Shown piece by piece: positions 1-5,629 of a stretch of DNA of 9,475 bases; within the stretch, counting starts at the first letter, position 1, and each line of letters starts with the position of its first letter. Position numbers and translations under genes: made by a program. Source of the stretch: CAVYVZ01 sp050748045 (lineage in GTDB: Bacteria > Acidobacteriota > Vicinamibacteria > Vicinamibacterales > UBA2999). The notes beneath the pieces are model-generated. The model did not search any database and had not been told where the DNA came from. It was given only the letters and a program-made list of their open reading frames with translations. The stretch is taken from the NCBI GenBank assembly GCA_050748045.1, contig JBOGIW010000404.1, positions 1-9,475 of the forward strand, given 5' to 3'.

Positions 1-521
1 GGCGTGGCCCGACGCACGGGCCGCGGCGCCTCGCGCACCGGCGCCGCCGGACGTACGGGCTCGGGCGCCTCGGCGTGAGGCGCCTTCTCAGGTACCGCGG
101 GCGCTTTCTGCACCAGCGTGAACCGCATCTGGTCGCCGACCGGGTGATACGTCCAGATCTCGGTCACCGGGATCTGCATGTCCGTGCAGAGCCGCCGCGC
201 CACGTCGATCATCGTGGCGGGAACGTAGAGGTGAAACGGCGCGCGCAGCCGGGCGAACGACGCCCACTGCGACATCGCCTCCAGATTGTTGACCGACTCC
301 CCCGTTTCCACCTCGACCACGCCCATGAGCTTTCGCGAGCGTTCGGTCGACTGCAGAACAAGGTCCGGGTACATGGCCGAGGGGCCCGTGCCGACAGGCG
401 CGGACTGCTCCATGCCGGGGTTCATGCCGACGTCGAATTTTCTCTTGTACTTCGCGTGCAGAAGGCGAATGACCCGGTCGTGCTCGAGCTGCTCGCGGAC
501 GGGCCGCACGAGGATTGGCAT
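1..521 (-). CDS. PD-(D/E)XK nuclease-like hypothetical protein, 3' end off window
   Basis: I read this frame directly from the reverse strand. It opens at ATG 521 and stays open to the left edge, giving 173 visible residues with no stop. The function is not known to me. Residues 1-30 look like an amphipathic helix rich in charge. Residues 51-56 (YPDLVL) and 67-73 (GVVEVET), followed by a helix with Q85-W86 and then a strand FHLYVP (96-101), match the order of a restriction-endonuclease-like core. The candidate acidic residues are D53, E70 and E72. The usual Lys of the D...E-x-K motif is Glu here, an E-x-E arrangement that is known from BamHI. From about residue 140 the chain turns into a Pro/Ala/Glu/Arg-rich tail, probably disordered. 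An in-frame GTG at 551 is an alternative start, but ATG 521 lies just below a good -10 element and the core is complete from it. No Shine-Dalgarno is visible. The nuclease fold is inferred from a motif pattern only. Confidence 0.75.
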   Translation of the reverse strand, partial: MPILVRPVREQLEHDRVIRLLHAKYKRKFDVGMNPGMEQSAPVGTGPSAMYPDLVLQSTERSRKLMGVVEVETGESVNNLEAMSQWASFARLRAPFHLYVPATMIDVARRLCTDMQIPVTEIWTYHPVGDQMRFTLVQKAPAVPEKAPHAEAPEPVRPAAPVREAPRPVRRAT

Positions 522-531
522 AAACCGGGTG

Positions 532-540
532 ACTATAGCA
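532..540 (-). promoter_or_regulatory. Extended -10 promoter for the nuclease-like gene
   Basis: On the minus strand this reads TGCTATAGT, an extended -10 (TGn plus TATAGT), ending 10 bases before ATG 521. No good -35 hexamer is seen 16-18 bases upstream, as is usual with an extended -10. Transcription from it would start about 4-6 bases before the ATG, so the mRNA would be nearly leaderless. This fits the absence of a Shine-Dalgarno. It is inferred from the sequence only. Confidence 0.45.
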
Positions 541-597
541 TGGGATTTCACAGAGAGATCGGGGGATCCAGCAGGATTTCTGCCGATTCTGACGAGG

Positions 598-609
598 CCC
601 GGCGCCGGG
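598..609. repeat. 12-bp perfect palindrome in divergent intergenic region
   Basis: CCCGGCGCCGGG is self-complementary with no spacer. It lies between the two divergent promoters (522-684), about 60 bases from the minus-strand -10 and 42 bases from the plus-strand -35. It could be an operator, but such palindromes also arise by chance in GC-rich DNA. The rest of this intergenic stretch holds only the two promoter candidates, a GACCGA/TCGGTC inverted repeat and two copies of GGATTTC 31 bases apart (543 and 574). Confidence 0.3.
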
Positions 610-650
610 GTCGACCTTCCTAGGGCTTCTGCCTGACCGCCGCCCCGGCC

Positions 651-679
651 TTGACCGACTTTCGGTCGGGTTCCACAAT
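651..679 (+). promoter_or_regulatory. Sigma-70-like promoter of the receiver-heme-arginase operon
   Basis: TTGACC (651-656), a 17-base spacer and CACAAT (674-679) resemble a sigma-70 promoter with a good -35 and a fair -10. The predicted start site falls at or beside the GTG at 685, so the first gene would be leaderless. The inverted repeat GACCGA-CTT-TCGGTC (653-667) covers the -35 and the spacer, which is a typical place for a repressor operator. Only consensus matching supports this. Confidence 0.45.
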
Positions 680-684
680 GAGCC

Positions 685-1089
685 GTGTCGTCCCCAGCCA
701 CCAAACCCGCGTCCCGCATTCTCATCGTGGACGACGACGTGAGCGTGACGGACACGTTTTCGCGAATGCTGCGCCTCGAGGGTTACGAGGTGTGGGCGGC
801 GCTGTCGGCTGACGAGGGGCTCACCCTCGCCCAGTCGCACCGGCCGCACGCCGTCATCCTCGACCTGCGGATGCCCCTGACGAGCGGCCTCCAGTTTCTG
901 CGCGCCATCCGCGCCATCCCGGGCTTGACGCACACGCCCGTGGCCATCGTGACGGGCGACTATTACCTGGATGACGAGCAAGCCGCCGAGATCACGGCGC
1001 TCCATGCGGAGCTTCGCTACAAGCCGCTCTGGCTGGAAGAGCTCGTCACGCTCGCCCGCGAACTGCTGAATGCCCCGGTACAGGAGTGA
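685..1089 (+). CDS. Stand-alone receiver domain response regulator
   Basis: This 134-residue protein consists of one CheY-like receiver domain with no output domain, so it acts in the cytoplasm as a phosphorelay intermediate or by binding a partner. All receiver landmarks are present: the acidic cluster D16-D17-D18 (ILIVDDD), the phosphoacceptor D60 (ILDLRMP), the switch T90 (IVTGD), and K113-P114 (YKP). Residues 1-10 form a short Ser/Pro/Ala-rich lead. An in-frame stop at 679-681 rules out an earlier start, so the GTG at 685 is the first possible one. It is the first gene of a five-gene plus-strand run, 24 bp before hemE, and no histidine kinase lies nearby. Its partner is unknown. The family call is certain but the role is not. 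Confidence 0.93.
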   Translation: MSSPATKPASRILIVDDDVSVTDTFSRMLRLEGYEVWAALSADEGLTLAQSHRPHAVILDLRMPLTSGLQFLRAIRAIPGLTHTPVAIVTGDYYLDDEQAAEITALHAELRYKPLWLEELVTLARELLNAPVQE

Positions 1090-1113
1090 CCCGCTGAGAG
1101 CTCTGTTACCCCT

Positions 1114-2148
1114 GTGAACAACTCGCGATTCCTCCGAGCGTGCCGGCGCGAGCCGGTGGACGCCACGCCCGTGTGGTTCATGCGCCAGGCCGGCCGGTAC
1201 ATGTCGGAGTACCGCGCCCTTCGCGCGAAACACTCGCTCATCGACCTCTGTCGCGAGCCGGACCTGGCGACCGAGGTCACGCTGCAGCCGGTCAGACGCA
1301 TCGAGGTCGACGCCGCGATCCTCTTCTCGGATCTCCTCCTGCCGCTCGAGCCCATGGGGCTGCCGTTCGACTTCATCGAGGGCGAGGGACCGCAACTCGA
1401 ACGGCCCATCGCGTCGCCCGCCGACGTCGACGACGTGAGGGCCTTCGAGCCGCGCGACGAGCTCGGCCACGTGCTCCAGACGATCCGGCAGGTCCAGCGC
1501 GAGCTCGCCGGCCGCGTGCCGCTCATCGGCTTCGCCGGCGCGCCGTTCACGCTGGCGTCCTACGCCATCGAAGGCGGGCACTCGAGCAACTTCGCCCGCA
1601 CGAAGTCGCTGATGTACGGCCATCCCGGCGCGTGGCATCGCCTGTGCGCGCGGTTCGCCGGCGTTGCTGGCGATTACCTCGTCGCCCAGATCGAAGCCGG
1701 CGTCGACGCCGTGCAGGTCTTCGACTCGTGGGTCGGCGCGCTGAATCCCGCCGACTACCGGGAGTTCGCGCAGCCGCACACGAAACGCATCTTCGAGATC
1801 GTGGGCCCCCGCGTGCCGACGATCCATTTCGGCACCGGCACGGCCACGCTCCTCGAGCTCCTGCGCGACGCCGGCGGCGACGTCATCGGAATCGACTGGC
1901 GCATCCCGCTCGACGACGCGTGGCAGCGGATCGGACACGACCACGCGGTGCAAGGCAACCTCGATCCCACCCTGCTCCTCGGCCCCACGGGCCGCATGCT
2001 CGACGCGGCCGGCGATGTGCTCGCGCGGGCGGCGGGACGGCCCGGACACATCTTCAACCTCGGGCACGGCATCCTGCCGAGCACGCCGCCCGAGCACGTG
2101 CAGATCCTGGCGCGGCACGTGCACACTCGCTCGCGGCGCTCGCCGTGA
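1114..2148 (+). CDS. hemE: Uroporphyrinogen decarboxylase
   Basis: HemE removes the four acetate carboxyls of uroporphyrinogen III to give coproporphyrinogen III, a cytoplasmic step of heme and tetrapyrrole synthesis that needs no cofactor. The 344 residues are full length for the family. The first signature, TPVWFMRQAGRYMSEYR, is at 18-34 with the substrate-binding R24 and R28. D73 in ILFSD matches the catalytic Asp of the family. The second signature, GFAGAPFTLASYAIEGG, lies near residues 139-155. FDSW, HFGTGT, QGNLDP and the C-terminal NLGHGILP (H318) are also in place. The GTG at 1114 is the only start codon after the preceding gene, and it puts the first signature at the usual distance from the N terminus. 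No strong ribosome site is visible (an AGGAG at 1082 is too far away). The stop overlaps the start of the next gene by 4 bp. Confidence 0.97.
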   Translation: MNNSRFLRACRREPVDATPVWFMRQAGRYMSEYRALRAKHSLIDLCREPDLATEVTLQPVRRIEVDAAILFSDLLLPLEPMGLPFDFIEGEGPQLERPIASPADVDDVRAFEPRDELGHVLQTIRQVQRELAGRVPLIGFAGAPFTLASYAIEGGHSSNFARTKSLMYGHPGAWHRLCARFAGVAGDYLVAQIEAGVDAVQVFDSWVGALNPADYREFAQPHTKRIFEIVGPRVPTIHFGTGTATLLELLRDAGGDVIGIDWRIPLDDAWQRIGHDHAVQGNLDPTLLLGPTGRMLDAAGDVLARAAGRPGHIFNLGHGILPSTPPEHVQILARHVHTRSRRSP

Positions 2149-3521
2149 GCGGCGCGGTCGACGTCGCGGTCGTCGGCGCCGGCATCGCAGGGCTGTCCGC
2201 CGCATGGGAGCTGCAGAAGCGCGGTGTTACGGCCTGCGTGCTCGACGGGGCGCCGCGCGCGGGCGGCGTCATCCTCACCGAGCGCTTCGACGGCTGGACG
2301 ATCGACGCCGGCCCGGATGCCATCCTCGTGCAGAAGCCGGCGGCCGTGTCGCTCTGCCGCGAGCTGGGGATCGGCGACCGCCTCCATCCGACGCTGGCGC
2401 CGCGCACCGCGTACGTGCTGCGCGACGGAAGGCTCCACCCGCTCATCGAGGGCTCGGCGCTCGGCTTCCCCATCCGCGTCGCGCCGCTCGTCATGTCGAG
2501 CCTCTTCAGCCTTGCCGCGAAGCTCCGCATGGCGCTGGAGGCGGGCGTCCCGCGGCGGACCGGCGTCGACGACGAATCGCTCGCGTCGTTCGTGCGCCGG
2601 CGGTTCGGCGAGGAGGCCGTCGCGTACCTCGCGGAACCGCTCCTGGCCGGGATCCACGCCGGCGACGTCGACCGCCTCTCCACGAGAGCCTTGTTCCCGC
2701 GACTCCTCGAGATCGAGCAGACGCACGGGAGCGTCATCCGCGGGTTCCGTGCGCTCCACGTCAAGCCGTCCTCGCAGGGGGCGTTCGTGTCTCTGCCCGG
2801 GGGAACGATGGAGCTCGTGGACGCACTGACGACGGCCCTCGCGCCAGGCACGATGCGGCTCGGCTGGCGTGTGCTGGAGCTTCGGCGGGCACACGGCTTC
2901 GCGATCGAGACCTCCCACGGCATCGTCCAGGCGCGCGCGGCGATCCTCGCCGTGCCGGCGTACGCGGCCGCGGGGCTCCTGCGATCCATCGACACGACCC
3001 TGGCGGGGCTGTGCGAGACGATCCCGTACGCCTCGACGGCGACCGTCGCGCTCGGGTACCGTCGCGAACAGGTGGCCCATCCGCTCCAGGGCACGGGCTT
3101 CGTGGTGCCGCGCGTCGAGCGCAGGCCACTGCTGGCGTCGACCTGGGTGACGTCGAAGTGGCCCGAACGCGGGCCGGCCGGCCACGTGCTGCTGCGCGTG
3201 TTCCTCGGCGGCGGTCGCGACCCTCATCGTGTCGAGCGCTCCGACGCCGAGCTGCGCGACACGGCGCGCGAGGAGCTGACCGACATCCTCGGCATCGCCG
3301 GCGACCCGGTGTTCGAGCCGCGCGTGTACCGGTGGATGCGCCAGAGCCCCCAGTACGAGGTGGGCCACCTCCATCGCGTGGCGGCCATCGACGAGCGCCT
3401 CGAGGCCGCGCCGGGCCTCTTCGTCGCGGGGAGCGGGTTCCGCGCGGTGGGCATCCCCGACTGCGTGCAGGACGGGCGCGCCCAGGCTGCGCGCGCGGCG
3501 GCGTTTGTCGGAGCACAGTAG
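2145..3521 (+). CDS. hemG: Protoporphyrinogen oxidase (HemG/HemY type, FAD)
   Basis: This FAD enzyme takes six electrons from a porphyrinogen to form the porphyrin, using oxygen. It is the HemY-type oxidase, often labelled hemG. The 458-residue chain opens with the dinucleotide-binding loop VVGAGIAGLSAAWEL (9-23), with the GxGxxG motif at G11-G16, followed by APRAGG and IDAGPD. The C terminus carries the FAD-contacting segment LFVAGSGFRAVGIPDCVQDGR, typical of the family. I chose the GTG at 2145 because it forms a GTGA overlap with the hemE stop and places the FAD loop right at the N terminus; the open frame extends further upstream only as an antiframe of hemE. Sequence alone does not show whether the substrate is protoporphyrinogen IX or coproporphyrinogen III. 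Ferrochelatase and coproporphyrinogen oxidase genes are not in the window. Translation is probably coupled to hemE. Confidence 0.94.
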   Translation: MSGAVDVAVVGAGIAGLSAAWELQKRGVTACVLDGAPRAGGVILTERFDGWTIDAGPDAILVQKPAAVSLCRELGIGDRLHPTLAPRTAYVLRDGRLHPLIEGSALGFPIRVAPLVMSSLFSLAAKLRMALEAGVPRRTGVDDESLASFVRRRFGEEAVAYLAEPLLAGIHAGDVDRLSTRALFPRLLEIEQTHGSVIRGFRALHVKPSSQGAFVSLPGGTMELVDALTTALAPGTMRLGWRVLELRRAHGFAIETSHGIVQARAAILAVPAYAAAGLLRSIDTTLAGLCETIPYASTATVALGYRREQVAHPLQGTGFVVPRVERRPLLASTWVTSKWPERGPAGHVLLRVFLGGGRDPHRVERSDAELRDTAREELTDILGIAGDPVFEPRVYRWMRQSPQYEVGHLHRVAAIDERLEAAPGLFVAGSGFRAVGIPDCVQDGRAQAARAAAFVGAQ

Positions 3522-3530
3522 AATCGTCCG

Positions 3531-4178
3531 ATGCGTTCTCCGCGTCGGGTGGCCCTCTCGATCTCCTGTCTCGTGAGCGTCGTCGTCGGGAGCCCGGCAC
3601 AGCCCCCACGACCGAACGGAAGCCTGACGCCACGGATTGCCTCGGTCCTGCAGGCGATCAAGGCCGCCGACACGGACCAGCTCGCCGTGTCGGAGGAAGA
3701 CGGGCGCTTCCTCCGCGTGCTCGTGTCCGCGCGCGGCGCGAAAACGGTCGTCGAGATCGGGGCCGCGAGCGGCTACAGCGCCATCTGGCTGGGGCTCGGC
3801 GCGCGCGAAACCGGCGGCACGGTGGCGGCCATCGAGTACGATCCGCGGCGCGCCAGGGACGCGGCGGCAAACGTGAAGACGGCGGGGCTCGACGACGTGG
3901 TTCGCGTGATACACGGCGACGCGTTCAAGGAGATTCCCGCGCTCGCCGGCGCGTTCGACCTCGTGTTCCTCGACGCGTGGAAGCCCGACTACAAGAAGTT
4001 CTTCGACCTCGTCTTTCCGCGCCTTGCCGCCGGCGGCGTGTTCGTCGCGCACAACGTCGTCAACAAGAAGCACGAAATGACGCCGTTCCTCGACACGATT
4101 CACGCCCATCCGGCCCTCTTCACGACCATCGTGTCGCCGTCGGGTGAAGGGATGTCGGTCTCCTACCGGACGCGATGA
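3531..4178 (+). CDS. Family-3 O-methyltransferase-like protein with signal peptide
   Basis: The 215-residue protein has a class I SAM-methyltransferase fold of the catechol/caffeoyl-CoA O-methyltransferase type (PF01596-like). Motif I is VVEIGAASGYS (73-83), acidic E102 ends strand 2 (AAIEYD), GDAF is at 129-132, and LVFLDAWKPDY (144-154) supplies the metal-binding D148. At the second metal site the family normally has Asp-Asn; here it is H174-N175 (VAHNVV), with catalytic consequences unknown. The N terminus, with RSPRR, a hydrophobic stretch at 7-20 and then SPA-Q at 21-24, resembles a Sec signal peptide. That is odd for an enzyme that needs cytoplasmic SAM. It starts 9 bp after hemG with no clear ribosome site and overlaps rocF by 4 bp (ATGA). 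The substrate is unknown. An unrecognised later non-ATG start would remove the signal. Confidence 0.85.
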   Translation: MRSPRRVALSISCLVSVVVGSPAQPPRPNGSLTPRIASVLQAIKAADTDQLAVSEEDGRFLRVLVSARGAKTVVEIGAASGYSAIWLGLGARETGGTVAAIEYDPRRARDAAANVKTAGLDDVVRVIHGDAFKEIPALAGAFDLVFLDAWKPDYKKFFDLVFPRLAAGGVFVAHNVVNKKHEMTPFLDTIHAHPALFTTIVSPSGEGMSVSYRTR

Positions 4179-5083
4179 AGACGATCCACATCATCGGCGT
4201 CCCCCTGGACCTCGGCGGCGGGCGTCGCGGCGTGGACATGGGCCCGTCCGCGTTCCGCATCGCCGGCCTGAGCGATCAGATCGCGGCACTCGGCTATGCC
4301 GTCGTGGACAAGGGCGACCTGGCGGCGCCGATCCCCGAAACGAAGAAGCCCGAGAACCCGAAGAAGCGGTACGCCAAGGAGATAGGCAAGGTCTGCCAGA
4401 AGCTGTACGACGCGGCGCTCAAATCGCTCGAGGACGGCGCGCTGCCGCTCGTGCTCGGAGGCGATCACAGCCTCGCCGCCGGCTCGGTGGCCGCGAGCGC
4501 CACCTGGCTGCAGAAGACACAGCAGAAGCCGGTCGGGCTGATGTGGGTGGACGCGCATGGGGACATGAACACGCCCGAGACGACCGGCAGCGGCAACGTG
4601 CACGGCATGCCGCTCGCCGCGCTCCTCGGCCATGAGCCGATCGAGCTTGCGTCGATCGGCGGCTCGCCGTCGGTCTTGCCTCAACACACGGTGCTCGTCG
4701 GCATCCGCAACCTCGACGACCAGGAGAAAGAGCAGATCCGCTCCGCCGGGGTGCACGTCTTCACGATCAAGGACATCGATCGCGACGGGATTGCCAAGGT
4801 GGCGGAGCGCGCAATCGCGCTGGCCACCGACGGCACGGGCGGCGTGCACGTCTCATTCGACATGGACGTCTGCGATCCGGGCATCGCTCCCGGCGTCGGC
4901 ACGCCTGTCAAGGGCGGCTTCGACTACCGGGAGGCGCACATGATCATGGAGATGCTCGCCGACAGCCGGCGGCTGGTCGCCCTGGACCTCGTCGAGGTGA
5001 ACCCGACGCTCGACATCCGCAATGCCACGGCGGAGTTCGGCACCGAGCTCGTCCTGTCAGCGCTCGGTAAGAATATTCTGTGA
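4175..5083 (+). CDS. rocF: Arginase
   Basis: Arginase hydrolyses L-arginine to ornithine and urea in the cytoplasm using a binuclear manganese centre. The 302 residues are of normal length. The metal ligands are all present: H98 in GGDHS, D126, H128 and D130 in VDAHGDMN, and D229 and D231 in SFDMDVCDP. H143 in GNVHGMP matches the active-site His found in arginases rather than agmatinases, and E274 in VEVNP matches the substrate-guanidinium Glu. The N-terminal GVPLDLGGGRRGVDMGP motif is also typical. The ATG overlaps the stop of the methyltransferase gene (ATGA), so translation is probably coupled. It is the last gene of the run, and its final 27 bases overlap the end of a minus-strand receiver gene. 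The product could feed ornithine into polyamine or proline routes, but no such genes are in view. Confidence 0.95.
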   Translation: MKTIHIIGVPLDLGGGRRGVDMGPSAFRIAGLSDQIAALGYAVVDKGDLAAPIPETKKPENPKKRYAKEIGKVCQKLYDAALKSLEDGALPLVLGGDHSLAAGSVAASATWLQKTQQKPVGLMWVDAHGDMNTPETTGSGNVHGMPLAALLGHEPIELASIGGSPSVLPQHTVLVGIRNLDDQEKEQIRSAGVHVFTIKDIDRDGIAKVAERAIALATDGTGGVHVSFDMDVCDPGIAPGVGTPVKGGFDYREAHMIMEMLADSRRLVALDLVEVNPTLDIRNATAEFGTELVLSALGKNIL

Positions 5084-5440
5084 GCGGCTGAGCATCTCCT
5101 CGAGCTGCTCGAGGAGCATCGTGAGCGCATAGGGCTTCTCGATGATCCGGGTGCGCGGGCGCAGGCGTTCGAGCTCGCTGCTTTCGGCGCGCATGCCCGA
5201 GAAGATGATCACGGGCACGCGTGGCGGGATCTTCACGATCACGTCGCGGCCCGACCCTTTCTTGAGGCAGAGGTCCACGATCGCCGCGTCCGGCTCGTGC
5301 AGCCTGAGCAGGTGCAGCGCATCCGGCACCTTGTCCGCACAGACGACGGCGTAGCCGCGCATCTGGAGGAACTGCTCGAGCGGCTGCCGGATGCCCGGCT
5401 CGTCCTCGACGACGAGCACGAGCCGCGTTCGTGGCTTCAT
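5057..5440 (-). CDS. Stand-alone receiver domain response regulator
   Basis: This 127-residue protein is a single CheY-like receiver with no output domain. The acidic pocket is E12-D13 (VVEDEPG), the phosphoacceptor is D56 (IVDLCL), S81 in IIFSG takes the switch Thr/Ser position, and K102-P103 (EKPY) completes the site. The residues after D56, LKKGSGRD, fit the DIxLPxxxG loop of many receivers. ATG 5440 was chosen because it puts the domain six residues from the N terminus; the longer frame above it is low-complexity antiframe. No strong ribosome site is seen. It faces away from the PQQ dehydrogenase gene and converges on rocF, overlapping it by 27 bp at the 3' end. No kinase lies nearby. Its sequence is clearly different from the receiver at 685-1089, so this is not a recent tandem copy. 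Confidence 0.92.
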   Translation of the reverse strand: MKPRTRLVLVVEDEPGIRQPLEQFLQMRGYAVVCADKVPDALHLLRLHEPDAAIVDLCLKKGSGRDVIVKIPPRVPVIIFSGMRAESSELERLRPRTRIIEKPYALTMLLEQLEEMLSRSQNILTER

Positions 5441-5529
5441 GCTGCCCACGTATCGGCCCCGGATTCGGCCGACGTTAGGTCGCGCCGACGCGCCGGCCGA
5501 GGAGTGACGGACCGGCGAGCGCGGGTCAG

Positions 5530-5553
5530 CGCCGCCCGGTCGGCCGGGCGGCG
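5530..5553. repeat. GC-rich perfect inverted repeat (10-bp stem, 4-base loop)
   Basis: CGCCGCCCGG, a TCGG loop and CCGGGCGGCG form a perfect 10-bp hairpin. It sits between two divergently transcribed genes, so no upstream gene reads into it as a terminator, and no T-run follows on either strand. It may be an operator or a structured DNA site. In DNA this rich in G and C a chance origin is also possible. Confidence 0.4.
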
Positions 5554-5564
5554 AGGCGTCGCGC

Positions 5565-5584
5565 GTGACAAACCGTGACAAAAC
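5565..5584 (+). promoter_or_regulatory. Two-copy GTGACAAA direct repeat upstream of PQQ dehydrogenase
   Basis: GTGACAAACC (5565-5574) is followed at once by GTGACAAAAC (5575-5584). The copies are one helical turn (10 bp) apart, on the same face of the DNA. They lie just above a -10-like TAGCAT (5591-5596) and 46 bases before the ATG at 5630. This geometry suits an activator or regulator binding two adjacent half-sites. The 189-bp intergenic region holds nothing else I can support apart from this repeat and the hairpin at 5530-5553. Confidence 0.4.
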
Positions 5585-5620
5585 CGGCGGTAGCATTGGC
5601 CGTTTTCTCGGGACCTGCTC

Positions 5621-5625
5621 GGAGG
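5621..5625 (+). promoter_or_regulatory. Ribosome binding site of the PQQ dehydrogenase gene
   Basis: GGAGG lies 4 bases before the ATG at 5630. It is the only clear Shine-Dalgarno in the window placed before a gene start. The spacing is a little short. An ATG at 5626 is out of frame, so the site decides in favour of 5630. Confidence 0.6.
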
Positions 5626-5629
5626 ATGC

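Noticed and set aside
1097..1104. AGAGCTCT palindrome in the 24-bp gap before hemE.
   Set aside because: It is only 8 bp long with no T-run after it, inside an operon. It is too short to support a terminator or operator.
88..2205. Very long minus-strand open frames opposite hemE and hemG (also 1755-4109 and 5057-7018).
   Set aside because: They are Arg/Pro/Ala-rich antiframes caused by high GC content. The opposite strand carries complete enzyme families, and only the end of the last one (5057-5440) is real.
4175..5083. Agmatinase or formiminoglutamase as an alternative to arginase.
   Set aside because: The GNVHGMP segment, the VEVNP Glu and the overall length fit arginase, so the alternatives are less likely.
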